A DNA stretch of 53,903 bases. Origin: Actinomadura montaniterrae. Lineage in GTDB: Bacteria; Actinomycetota; Actinomycetes; Streptosporangiales; Streptosporangiaceae. Position numbers and translations under genes: made by a program. Shown here one piece after another: positions 25,294 to 33,329 of the stretch; position 1 is the first letter of the stretch, and the number at the start of each line of letters is the position of its first letter. The stretch lies in contig NZ_WBMR01000046.1 of assembly GCF_008923365.1 (NCBI RefSeq), forward strand, positions 1 through 53,903, read 5' to 3'. Below the pieces are notes generated by a model that was given only the letters and a program-made list of their open reading frames with translations, did not search any database and had not been told where the DNA came from.

Positions 25294-25310
25294 TGTGTCA
25301 CCTGACACAG
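25294..25310. promoter_or_regulatory. Shared operator-like palindrome, copy 2
   Basis: TGTGTCA-CC-TGACACA (25294-25309) is a perfect inverted repeat with 7-base arms and a 2-base spacer. It lies between the divergent precursor gene (start 25117) and NB-ARC/TPR gene (start 25417). Its 3' part, GTCACCTGACACAG, is identical to the copy at 20998 upstream of the VMAP operon. AT-rich sequence with promoter-like TTCAATACACTATC follows on the right. The form fits a dimeric repressor or activator site. Confidence 0.6.
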
Positions 25311-25416
25311 ACTGGTACGAGCAGCTTCAATACACTATCTTCATTGACGGAATTACTTGACCACGACGTGATGCGGCGTGTCCGGTGGGGGCGCGGGCGT
25401 GGCGCAGGGGGATCGA

Positions 25417-27948
25417 GTGACCAACGTACAGCCGGATTCATCGTTCGCCACGGATCGCGTACCGCAGATCTGGGGCAAGGTCCCTCCGAGGAACAAGAAC
25501 TTCACCGGCCGGACGGATCTGCTCGAGCGACTACGCGGAGGCCTGGCCAACCGGGTCACGGCGGTCGTTCCGCACGCGCTGCACGGTCTCGGCGGTGTCG
25601 GCAAGACCCAGATGGCGGTCGAATACGCCTACCGGTACAGATCCGAATACGACCTCGTGTGGTGGATCCCCGCCGACCAGCCCGTCCTGGTGCGCTCCTC
25701 GCTCGCCAGCCTCGCGCAGCCCCTCGGCCTCCCCTCGGCCTCCGTGAGCGGTGTCGAGGACGCGGCCAACGCCGTCCTGGACGCGCTGCGCCGCGGCGAG
25801 CCCTATACCAACTGGCTGCTGATCTTCGACAACGCCGACGAGCCCGAGGAACTGACCGAGACGCTCCCGCAGGGTCCCGGCCACGTCCTGATCACCTCGC
25901 GGAACCACCGCTGGGCGGGCGTCGTCGACGCGGTCCCGATCGACGTCTTCACCCGTGAGGAGAGCATCGAGTTCCTCACGCGCCGGGTCCCCCGCGGCAT
26001 CAGCGCGGAGAACGCCGACAGGCTCGCGGAGGAACTGGGCGACCTTCCGCTCGCTTTGGAGCAGGCGGGTGCGCTTCACGCGGAGACCGGTATCGCGGTA
26101 TCGGACTACCTGCAGCTTCTGGGCGAGCGCACGAGCCAGCTGCTCTCCCAGGGAAAGCCGACCGAATACCCGGTGTCGATGACGGCCGCATGGGCCCTTT
26201 CGGTCGCCAGTCTCGAAGAGAAGATGCCTGAGGCCCTGGAACTCCTGCGCTATTGCGCTTTCTTCGGTCCCGAGCCGATCCCGCGGGACGCCGTCAGCAA
26301 AGCGGTGCCCGGCCTCAGTCCGGGGCTTTCGGCCCTGATCGGCGACCCCATCCGGCTGAGCCGGGCCATCGGCGAACTGGGCCGCTTCGCTCTGGCGCGG
26401 CTCGACCTCCCCGCCCGGACCATTCAGGTCCACCGGCTGATCCAGGCGCTGGTCCGCGACGAATTGTCGGAGTCGGAGCAGGAGCGCCTCCGGCACGAGG
26501 TCCACCTCCTCCTGGCCGAATACACCAGGTCGGACCCGAACGACGCGGCGAACTGGCCGAAGTACCTGAACGCCCTCGGCCACTTCGAGCCGGCCGGAGT
26601 CGCGCAATGCCAGGACCCGGTGGTGCGCAATCTCTCCCTCGACCTCATCACCTACCTCTACACGTCCGGCGACTACGGCTCCGCGCGCAATTTCGTGCAG
26701 TCCTTCCTGGAGGAATGGACCGTCTCGTCCGGCGCTGACCACGAGAACGTCCTCAGGCTCCACGTGGAAATGGGCAACCTCCTCCGCGAACTCGGCCAGT
26801 ACCCGGACGCCACCGAGCGCGGCCTGCAGACGCTGGACGTGGCCGAGAAGACGCTCGGCCCCGACCATGACACGACGCTGCGCGCCCTGCGCGGGCGAGC
26901 CACCGACCTGCGGTCGAGCGGTGACTTCCAGCAGGCCTTCGAAAGCGACCAGGAGGCGCTGCGCCGGATCGAGGCCAAGTCGAACGAAAAGAGCTTTCCC
27001 CTGTGGCGCGCCATCAACAGCGTCGCGCTCGACTATGGACTTCAGAGCGACTACGCGAGCGCCCGGACCCTTCTCGAGAACGTCTTCCGAGAAGTGCTCA
27101 TGGTCGGCGGCCAGGCCACGGACCCGAGCGCCTATGTCAACATCTACACAGGGCTGGCGCGGGCGGTGCGGCTGAGCGGGGACTTCTCGGAGGCCTGCGA
27201 CCTCGGCGAGGACGCTTATGCGTTCAGCATCGAGAGCCTGGGGCCCGACCATTCTTGGACGCTGCGCACCGGCAAGGACCTGTCCATCGCGTGGCGCCGG
27301 GCAGGTGACTACGACCGGGCTCTGGAAGTCGGGGAGGACGTCCATCAGCGCTACGTCCGGGCCTTCGGCATCGGCCACCCGGACACCCTGGCGGCCGCGA
27401 CCTGCCTGGCGAACATCCGCCGCACGATGGGCGAGTTCCAGGAGGCGCTGACCCTCGCCGAGGACACCGTCCGCCGCTATCCGCGCGTTTACCCGCCCGA
27501 GCACCCGTACTACCACGCCTGCTCGGGGAACCTGGCGATCCTGCAGCGGGTCACCGGCGACGTGGCCCAGGCTCGCAAGACGAACGAGAAGGCGCTGGCG
27601 GGCCTGGAGTTCAAGCTGACGCGCGATCACCACTACTCCCTCACCGTGGCGCTCAACCTGTCCAGCGACCTCGCGGAACTGGGTGAGATGGAGTCGGCGC
27701 ACAAGCTCTGCTCCGGCACGATGCGTCGGCTGCGCGCTCTGCTGGGCGACGAGCACCCGCTGACGCTGTCGGCCGCCGCGAACACCGTGGCCAACCTGCG
27801 CGCCCTCGGCCAGGACGAGGAGGCCGACGAGCTGTTCGCCGAGACCGAGCAGGGCTACCGCCACACCCTCACGCTGGAGCACCCGGACGCCCAGGTCTTC
27901 CTGGAGGGACGCAGGCTCGACGCGGACTTCGACCCGCCGCCGATCTAG
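25417..27948 (+). CDS. fxsT: FxsT-type NB-ARC/TPR protein
   Basis: 843 residues from a GTG preceded by AGGGGGATCGA; a GTG at 25378 in frame lacks a ribosome site. The start RVPQIWGKVPPRNKNFTGR is the usual lead-in to the ATPase of FxSxx-COOH-system TPR proteins. Walker A is GLGGVGKT at 57-64, Walker B is LLIFDNAD near 138, and GDLPLALEQAG follows. From about residue 420 there are at least eight tetratricopeptide repeats (for example LLRELGQYPDATERGLQTLDVAEKT is one). The tail reads DADFDPPPI. It lacks the vWA domain of the FxsT at 14227 but matches its NB-ARC/TPR part closely. STAND ATPases of this sort oligomerise on ligand recognition. It is divergent from the precursor gene and convergent with the second fxsB. 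Confidence 0.88.
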   Translation: MTNVQPDSSFATDRVPQIWGKVPPRNKNFTGRTDLLERLRGGLANRVTAVVPHALHGLGGVGKTQMAVEYAYRYRSEYDLVWWIPADQPVLVRSSLASLAQPLGLPSASVSGVEDAANAVLDALRRGEPYTNWLLIFDNADEPEELTETLPQGPGHVLITSRNHRWAGVVDAVPIDVFTREESIEFLTRRVPRGISAENADRLAEELGDLPLALEQAGALHAETGIAVSDYLQLLGERTSQLLSQGKPTEYPVSMTAAWALSVASLEEKMPEALELLRYCAFFGPEPIPRDAVSKAVPGLSPGLSALIGDPIRLSRAIGELGRFALARLDLPARTIQVHRLIQALVRDELSESEQERLRHEVHLLLAEYTRSDPNDAANWPKYLNALGHFEPAGVAQCQDPVVRNLSLDLITYLYTSGDYGSARNFVQSFLEEWTVSSGADHENVLRLHVEMGNLLRELGQYPDATERGLQTLDVAEKTLGPDHDTTLRALRGRATDLRSSGDFQQAFESDQEALRRIEAKSNEKSFPLWRAINSVALDYGLQSDYASARTLLENVFREVLMVGGQATDPSAYVNIYTGLARAVRLSGDFSEACDLGEDAYAFSIESLGPDHSWTLRTGKDLSIAWRRAGDYDRALEVGEDVHQRYVRAFGIGHPDTLAAATCLANIRRTMGEFQEALTLAEDTVRRYPRVYPPEHPYYHACSGNLAILQRVTGDVAQARKTNEKALAGLEFKLTRDHHYSLTVALNLSSDLAELGEMESAHKLCSGTMRRLRALLGDEHPLTLSAAANTVANLRALGQDEEADELFAETEQGYRHTLTLEHPDAQVFLEGRRLDADFDPPPI

Positions 27949-27962
27949 CAGGCGGCCGCCGG

Positions 27963-27992
27963 GCCGGCGGTCACCCGACGGTGACCGCCGGC
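27963..27992. terminator. Hairpin between convergent fxsT and fxsB genes
   Basis: GCCGGCGGTCACC, loop CGAC, then GGTGACCGCCGGC: a perfect 13-bp stem. It lies 15 bases after the plus-strand stop and covers the minus-strand stop codon, so it can serve both directions. There is no U tract, as is common in actinomycetes. Confidence 0.65.
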
Positions 27993-29212
27993 TCCGCTCT
28001 CAGCGCCGCCAGGTCGCGGCTGAGGACGTCGCGGATGTGGGTGATGAGTTTCAGCAGGTCACGGCAGTACACCGACGGGTTCCGGAATCCGGTGCCCGAC
28101 TTGTAGCGGTGCGGGTAGAGGCCCGCGCCGCACACCTCGTGCGCGTCGCAGGCCAGGCACTGCGCCGACAGCGCCTGGCGGCCGATCTGCCGGGCGGCGA
28201 CGGACGGCAGCGACAGCACGGTGTCGAACGGGTCGCGGGACACGTGCAGCCGGGTGCCCGCGGCTCCGTCGTAGACGGACTTCAGCGAGTCGACCTGTTC
28301 GATCTCGCCGTTGGTCTCCACCACGGCGACGGCCACCGGGGACAGTCCCACCGCCTCGCTGGCGGACATGCGTCCGAACAGCAGCCGGATGATCTCGCTG
28401 AACAGCCGGATCCGCACCTGGTCGGCCTCGTGTTCGTACCAGCGGTCGAAGATGGCGATGAGCCAGTCCCCGTACGGCGTCGACTCGTCCGGGTGGCGGC
28501 CCGGAGGCGGGGTGTCCCAGTTCCCGTGCGGGAGCAGGAAGTCCATCTCCGGGGGCCCGAACTCCAGCAGCGCCTCGTAGGTGGCGATCGGGTCGTTGCG
28601 CAGCTCGATCGTGCTGAGCAGGCCGCCGAACAGATGCCGGTACCGGGGTTCGGTCAGCCGCTCCAGGCCCGTCCGGACGTCCTGGTAGCTGCCTCGCCCG
28701 TTCGCGCGCCGCCGGTGCCGGTCGTGGCCCTCCTCGTCGCCGTCCATGCTCACGCCCACGCTGACGCCGTGCTCGGCGAACAGGTCGAGGAACATCTCGT
28801 CGAGCAGGACGCCGTTGGTCTGGACGCTGAAGCCGGCGCGCACGTCGGGGTCGCAGGCGGCGCGGATCGTCTCGACGGCGTGCCGCAGGTGCTCGACGCC
28901 CGCGAGGAGCGGTTCGCCGCCGTGCAGGACGACCTCGACCTCGGGGAGCAGGTTCATCCGGGCGTGCTCGGCGATGCGCTCCGCCGCCCACCCGACGACC
29001 TGCCGCGACATCCGCCGGGGCTGCCGCCGCCAGCCCTGGTCGGCCATCTCGTACATGTAGCAGTAGTCGCAGGCGAGGTTGCACCTGCTGTGCACCTTGA
29101 GGATGAAGTCGCGGATCGGGGTCGGCCGCCAGCCGCGTTCCAGGAGCGCGCGCACGTCCAGAGCCCCCGGCCACTCGATCTCCCGGCCGGGTTCGTCCCT
29201 GCGGACGCCCAC
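27971..29212 (-). CDS. fxsB: FxsB-family radical SAM/SPASM peptide maturase
   Basis: 413 residues from a GTG with AGGAGG nine bases ahead; the frame continues upstream through an AT-rich promoter region and is not coding there. The radical-SAM cysteines are Cys44, Cys48 and Cys51 (SRCNLACDYCYMYE). LHGGEPLL and VSMDGDEEGHDRHRRR follow, and SPASM cysteines are at 352, 355, 361 and 383 (CLACDAHEVC, then NPSVYC). The FxsB signature DFLLPHGNW is intact. It is a paralogue of the enzyme at 12967. The precursor with two FDN motifs is the closest substrate candidate on this side of the island, although the NB-ARC/TPR gene lies between them on the other strand. A minus-strand promoter probably lies between 29225 and 29300, in AT-rich sequence. 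Confidence 0.9.
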   Translation of the reverse strand: MGVRRDEPGREIEWPGALDVRALLERGWRPTPIRDFILKVHSRCNLACDYCYMYEMADQGWRRQPRRMSRQVVGWAAERIAEHARMNLLPEVEVVLHGGEPLLAGVEHLRHAVETIRAACDPDVRAGFSVQTNGVLLDEMFLDLFAEHGVSVGVSMDGDEEGHDRHRRRANGRGSYQDVRTGLERLTEPRYRHLFGGLLSTIELRNDPIATYEALLEFGPPEMDFLLPHGNWDTPPPGRHPDESTPYGDWLIAIFDRWYEHEADQVRIRLFSEIIRLLFGRMSASEAVGLSPVAVAVVETNGEIEQVDSLKSVYDGAAGTRLHVSRDPFDTVLSLPSVAARQIGRQALSAQCLACDAHEVCGAGLYPHRYKSGTGFRNPSVYCRDLLKLITHIRDVLSRDLAALRAEPAVTVG

Positions 29213-29301
29213 GCTTGCCGACCTCCTAGGTGAGACCAAGACGCGGCGCTGCGCTTGTATTTTGTACTGGTATATCGGGCTTACATGATCAATAAACGCG
29301 A

Positions 29302-29826
29302 TCAACTGTCGTTCGTCAAGGCCCACCGCTCATGGTCCCGCCACGCACCGCCGATCTTGATGTACGCGGGCGAGAACCCCTCCCGGCGGAAGCCGAGCCG
29401 CTCCACCAGCCGCAGGGACCCGGCGTTCCCCGGCTGGATGTCGGCCTCCACCCGGTGCAGTCCCAGCCGTTCGAAGGCGTACCAGACGGCCAGCGCGACG
29501 CCCTCGGTCATGTAGCCCCGTCCGGCGTGCGGCAGGAACGCCGCATAGCCCAGCACACCCCGCTGGTACGACCCGCGGACGATCTCGTTGATGTTGACCA
29601 TGCCCGCGAGGTCCCCGCCGTCGCGCAGGCAGACGACCATTCCCACCGCGGTCGCCTCGTCGAACCGCGCGAGGTACGCCGCGAACTCCTCCGCGGACCG
29701 CGGCAGCGAGACCCACGGCCCGTGCAGCGCCGTGCTCGCCTTCACCAGTTCGAGGAACCGGGACTCGTCCTCCGCCCGCACCCGCCGCAACAGGACGCGA
29801 GTGCCCACCGTCAGCTCCGCGCTCAC
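29302..29826 (-). CDS. GNAT acetyltransferase (RimJ/RimL-like)
   Basis: 174 residues of the GNAT fold in the RimJ/RimL-like branch. It has the opening RVLLRRVRAEDESRFLEL, then the acetyl-CoA pyrophosphate loop around AAFLPHAGRGYMTEGVALAV, and the C-terminal pair HRVEADIQPGNAGSLRLVERLGFRREG and FSPAYIKIGGAWRDHERWAL. Length is normal. Relatives acetylate N-terminal residues of ribosomal proteins or small amines; the substrate here is unknown. It lies 89 bases upstream of the second fxsB on the same strand, but the AT-rich gap probably holds a separate promoter, so I do not place it in the Fxs system with confidence. Confidence 0.88.
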   Translation of the reverse strand: MSAELTVGTRVLLRRVRAEDESRFLELVKASTALHGPWVSLPRSAEEFAAYLARFDEATAVGMVVCLRDGGDLAGMVNINEIVRGSYQRGVLGYAAFLPHAGRGYMTEGVALAVWYAFERLGLHRVEADIQPGNAGSLRLVERLGFRREGFSPAYIKIGGAWRDHERWALTNDS

Positions 29827-29979
29827 CCGCGAAATCTACGCCACCCCGGGCACTTCGCCCTCGCCCTCCCCCGGAACCCGGGGCGGGGCGGGGCGGCCGG
29901 GACCGGCGCAAGCCCGGCCGGGAGGCATCCGGGCCGGGCCCGGCCAACGCTCTGCGATTCCGAGTTCCGAGAGAGATGG

Positions 29980-31608
29980 TCAGTGTGCCAACGCGCGGGT
30001 GTGGAGGGCGGTGACGGCCTGGCGGGCGGAGAGGATGGCGCCGTGCTGCCAGGCGTCCATGTAGGAGAGCCAGTCGCCGGCGTAGAGGACGCGGCCGGTG
30101 GGCGCGGTCAGCGGCTTGAGGACGGGGGCGTCGGGGGTCCAGCCGGGGAGGTTGTGCCAGGCGCCTTCGATGTGCGGGATGTAGCGCCATGACTGGGAGA
30201 AGGAGGAGGCGAGTTCCGTCCGGTACTTGGCGCCGTAGATGCGTTCGCCGAGGGCGACGGCACGGTCCTGGCGCTGTCGCGGGGTCATCTTGCCGTACTT
30301 GTCGGCGGTCTCGTCGTAGTTGTAGTAGCCGACGATGACGCCCCGCCTCTCGTGGAAGCCGTGGGAGGGGTGCCAGACATGCGTGAGGTCGAGGTCGGTC
30401 TCGGTGATGCCGCCGTAGATGCGGTGGTCGGTCTCCCACCACCGGCTGCGGTACTCCAGTCCGATCTTGCTGGCGGAGGCGGGGGTGATGGCCCGCAGGG
30501 CCGTCTGGACGTCGTCGCCGAGGTTGTGCGGGAGCCCGGCCAGCAGGTGCGGGGGCATCGCGGCGATGCAGTAGTCGGCGTCCAGGGTCTTCTGGCGGCC
30601 CGCGGCGTCGGTGTAGTGGACGGTCACGCCGTCCGGCCGCTGCACGAGGCGGGAGGCGGCGCAGCCCAGCTTGACCTTGCCGGCGCCGATGGCGCGCGTC
30701 AGCGCCCTGGGGATCTGGTCCATGCCGCCGACCGGCTGGAACATCAGCATCGCCTGGTCGTACTCGAACTCGAAGGAGAAGTAGCGGCCGACGGCGGACG
30801 CGAACACGTCGGAGACGTCGGGAACCGAGCCCAGCGGCGTGCCGGGCTGGCCGGCCGCGCCGGGGTAGGCGGAGAAGCCGCGGTTGGTGCCGCCCTTGTA
30901 GGCATAGCCGTCGGACTTGCCGCCGATCTGGCCCCAGTCCTCCAGGAACGACAGCAGCGCGGCGCGGTCGTCGCCGGTCAGCTCGGCGTCCAGGGCGCCG
31001 CTGCCGGTGGCCTTGGCGAGCAGCTCGCTCACGTACCCGTAGACGTCCGCCTTGGCCGTCCGGTAGCGCATGGGGTGCCCGGGCTTCATGCCGGAGGACT
31101 CGTTGTAGATGTAGGCGTCGGCATTGACGTTGGTGAACACCTCGATCGGGACGCCGAGTTCCCTGCAGTAGTCGAGCGTGACCATCCACTGGGCGAGCCT
31201 CGCGGGACCCGCGTTGAGGTACTGCCCTTCGCTGAAACGGGCGACCTGCTTGTTGCCGAACAGGTCGGTCTGCGCGGTGCCGCCGCGCACCGTGAAGTTG
31301 CGGCCGCCCGTCCGGTCGCGGGGTTCCAGGATCGTGCAGCGGTATCCGGCCTTGCCGAGTTCGTAGGCGGAGACGAGGCCGGCGATGCCGCCGCCGAGGA
31401 TGACGACGCTGGCGGCGCTGCGCCCGGTGAGGTGGAAGTCGGCGGGGCTGAGGGGCCGGAAGGGCGGCGTGGCCGCGGTGGCCTCGGCCGGTGCGAGGCC
31501 GAGCGCCCCCATGGCCGCGAACATCGTGCCGGCACCGCCCGTCACGCCCACCGCGCGCAGGAAGCTCCTGCGCGTCTGCCCGTGCCGCGTCCGCTGGATC
31601 TGTGCCAA
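29980..31608 (-). CDS. Tat-exported flavin-dependent amine oxidase
   Basis: About 542 residues. The N-terminus carries a twin-arginine signal (TRRSFLRAVGVTGGAGTMFA) ending near AEATA. It then has the dinucleotide-binding VVILGGGIAGLVSAYELGKAG and EPRDRTGGRNFTVRGG, and near the C-terminus VLYAGDWLSYMDAWQHGAILSARQA, the FAD-contacting end of monoamine/L-amino-acid oxidases. It would oxidise an amine or amino acid outside the cell, releasing aldehyde or keto acid, ammonia and hydrogen peroxide. I chose the TTG at 31608 because GGGGAG lies seven bases upstream; a GTG at 31623 would place the ribosome site inside the gene. A long inverted repeat (31624-31660) stands directly upstream and may control expression. 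Confidence 0.87.
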   Translation of the reverse strand: MAQIQRTRHGQTRRSFLRAVGVTGGAGTMFAAMGALGLAPAEATAATPPFRPLSPADFHLTGRSAASVVILGGGIAGLVSAYELGKAGYRCTILEPRDRTGGRNFTVRGGTAQTDLFGNKQVARFSEGQYLNAGPARLAQWMVTLDYCRELGVPIEVFTNVNADAYIYNESSGMKPGHPMRYRTAKADVYGYVSELLAKATGSGALDAELTGDDRAALLSFLEDWGQIGGKSDGYAYKGGTNRGFSAYPGAAGQPGTPLGSVPDVSDVFASAVGRYFSFEFEYDQAMLMFQPVGGMDQIPRALTRAIGAGKVKLGCAASRLVQRPDGVTVHYTDAAGRQKTLDADYCIAAMPPHLLAGLPHNLGDDVQTALRAITPASASKIGLEYRSRWWETDHRIYGGITETDLDLTHVWHPSHGFHERRGVIVGYYNYDETADKYGKMTPRQRQDRAVALGERIYGAKYRTELASSFSQSWRYIPHIEGAWHNLPGWTPDAPVLKPLTAPTGRVLYAGDWLSYMDAWQHGAILSARQAVTALHTRALAH

Positions 31609-31623
31609 GGCGCATCTCCCCAC

Positions 31624-31660
31624 ATGAAGATCGTTCCGTCGATGCGCCGACGATCTTCAT
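31624..31660. promoter_or_regulatory. 11-bp inverted repeat upstream of amine oxidase
   Basis: ATGAAGATCGT (31624-31634) and ACGATCTTCAT (31650-31660) are perfect inverted arms around a 15-base spacer that itself contains CGTCG/CGACG. It begins just before the ribosome site of the minus-strand oxidase gene. It could be a leader hairpin covering the translation start, or an operator. Confidence 0.5.
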
Positions 31661-31768
31661 TTTGGAACGTTTCGGACAGAGTGCTCCCCTGTGAACTTCA
31701 TGTGTCCTGGCGCCCCACGCGTCACTTCTGCGGTAAACGTCAGGTTTTCCGTAGACAGATGACCGTCG

Positions 31769-32668
31769 TTGGCTTCCTATCGGTATGTGGATCCGATTTC
31801 TGAGACGGAGTTCCCGGCGTCGTTCCTGGCCGCCGATCGCCATGCGCAGGTGGGGCAGCAGAGACTTCTCACGGCGACCGGGGTCAGGCTGGTCGCGCTC
31901 GTCTCGGCGGCGGTCTTCGGCGCCCTGAGCCTCAAGAGCGGCCACGTGGACCTCGCCGCCTTCGGCGCCGCCACCGCGCTGATCGTGGCACTGGTGACGG
32001 AGGTCTATCTGCTGACCGTCCGGCCTGACCGGCACTGGTACGCGGCCCGCGCCATGGCGGAGTCCGTCAAGTCGCTGGCCTGGCGCTACCTGGTGGGCGG
32101 GCGCCCCTTCACGCGGGGAAGCGAAGACGGGCATCACGCCGACGAACTGCTCTTGCGCCGGTTCGGCAGCATCACCGACGCTCTCCGGGGCGTCGTCGTG
32201 GCGCCGCCACCGGAAGGCGGCCTGCAGATCACCGGCGCGATGCGGCAGGTGAGGGCGATGTCGCTGGACGAGAGGCGGCACGCCTACACGATGGGCCGGA
32301 TCAACGACCAGCGGTCCTGGTACGCCTCCCGAGCGCTGCTGAATGAGCGGAGGGCCGCCCGGTGGTCGGTCGTGCTGGCCGTCGTGGAGGCCATCGGGCT
32401 CGTCTGCGCGGTGCTGAAGGCGGCGCAGGTGATCAACATCGACCTGGCGGGGGTGGCCGGCGGGCTCGCCGCCGCCGGCGTGGCCTGGCTGCAGACCCGG
32501 CAGCATCATCAGCTGGCCAGCGCCTATGCGGTCGCCGCCCAGGAACTGGCCGACATCGCCTCGCGCGTGGACTGGCCCGAGACCGAAGCGGAGTGGGCGC
32601 ACTTCGTCGACGAGGCGGAGGAGGCGATCTCCCGTGAGCACACTCTCTGGTGGGCATCGCACAGTTGA
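31769..32668 (+). CDS. SLATT-domain membrane protein (DUF4231-like)
   Basis: About 299 residues. There are two membrane helices near residues 30-52 and 58-82 (VRLVALVSAAVFGALS, then ALIVALVTEVYLLTV), a soluble part, and a second pair near 205-250 (VVLAVVEAIGLVCAVL, then LAGVAGGLAAAGVAWLQ). The conserved RHWYAARAMAESVKSLAWRYL and DQRSWYASRALLNERRAARW segments follow the pattern RxWYxxRAxxExxKxxxWrY of SLATT proteins. In the SLATT class, two-helix units are thought to form a pore that kills or depolarises the cell when a partner senses a nucleotide signal. The SLOG gene lies 42 bases downstream. The TTG start at 31769 has no clear ribosome site; a GTG at 31787 is possible. Confidence 0.82.
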   Translation: MASYRYVDPISETEFPASFLAADRHAQVGQQRLLTATGVRLVALVSAAVFGALSLKSGHVDLAAFGAATALIVALVTEVYLLTVRPDRHWYAARAMAESVKSLAWRYLVGGRPFTRGSEDGHHADELLLRRFGSITDALRGVVVAPPPEGGLQITGAMRQVRAMSLDERRHAYTMGRINDQRSWYASRALLNERRAARWSVVLAVVEAIGLVCAVLKAAQVINIDLAGVAGGLAAAGVAWLQTRQHHQLASAYAVAAQELADIASRVDWPETEAEWAHFVDEAEEAISREHTLWWASHS

Positions 32669-32710
32669 GGCCGGCCGGGCGGGACGCGACGGCGGAAGGA
32701 CGGTGACGGC

Positions 32711-33244
32711 ATGCGCATCGCCGTGACCGGCCACCGGGACCTGACCGCACGGTCCGCTCTCGCGGTGGAGGCGTGGATCCGGGATCTGCTCGGTTCGCAC
32801 GCCCCAGGGCTGGTGGGGGTCTCCTGCCTCGCGGAGGGCGCCGACCAGATCTTCGCGCGCGTCGTCCTCGAACTCGGCGGCACGCTGGAGGCCGTGGTCT
32901 GCGCCGCGGACCGCCGCCGTGCCCTCCCGGCGACGGCGAGGGAGCTCTACGACCGGCTGCTCGGCGCGGCCGCCCGAACACGCCGGCTCCCCTTCGCCGA
33001 ATCCACGTCTCACGCCCATGAGGCGGCGAACCTCGTCATGCTGGAGGCGGTGGACGAACTCATCGCGGTCTGGGACGGCCGGCCTGCGCGGGGACGGGGC
33101 GGTACGGCGGAGGTGGTCGACGAGGCCCGGCGGCGAGGCATCCCCGTCAGGCTGGTCTGGCCACCGGGCTCGGCGCGTTCTTCGGCGTACGGCCGGGCGG
33201 CATTCGACCGGTTCGTGATCAATTCGTACGCTGCCGGGAAATGA
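32711..33244 (+). CDS. SLOG-domain protein (nucleotide-ligand sensor)
   Basis: 177 residues with a Rossmann-like SLOG/LOG-Smf-DprA pattern: MRIAVTGHRDLT for the first strand and loop, VSCLAEGADQIFARVVLELGG for the next, and VDELIAVWDGRPARGRGGTAEVVDEARRRG for the glycine-rich ligand loop, with the GGT element. The end (VRLVWPPG) is the last strand. SLOG proteins bind, and may process, nucleotide-derived messengers, and in conflict operons they pair with SLATT membrane effectors exactly as here. A GGAAGGACGG ribosome site precedes the ATG. The gap to the SLATT gene is 42 bases and to the TIR-methyltransferase gene 85 bases (or 43 to its alternative GTG), so the three likely share one message. 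Confidence 0.82.
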   Translation: MRIAVTGHRDLTARSALAVEAWIRDLLGSHAPGLVGVSCLAEGADQIFARVVLELGGTLEAVVCAADRRRALPATARELYDRLLGAAARTRRLPFAESTSHAHEAANLVMLEAVDELIAVWDGRPARGRGGTAEVVDEARRRGIPVRLVWPPGSARSSAYGRAAFDRFVINSYAAGK

Positions 33245-33329
33245 GATATCGCGGTACGCTGGTAACGCCGAACGGACATGGCATATCGTGTCGCACGCCC
33301 CGGCGCCGAACCGAAAGGCAGGAAGAGCC

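Noticed and set aside
29302..31608. GNAT and amine oxidase as members of the Fxs or SLATT systems
   Set aside because: Both are common stand-alone enzymes, each has its own upstream region, and no shared operator or coupling with the neighbours was seen.
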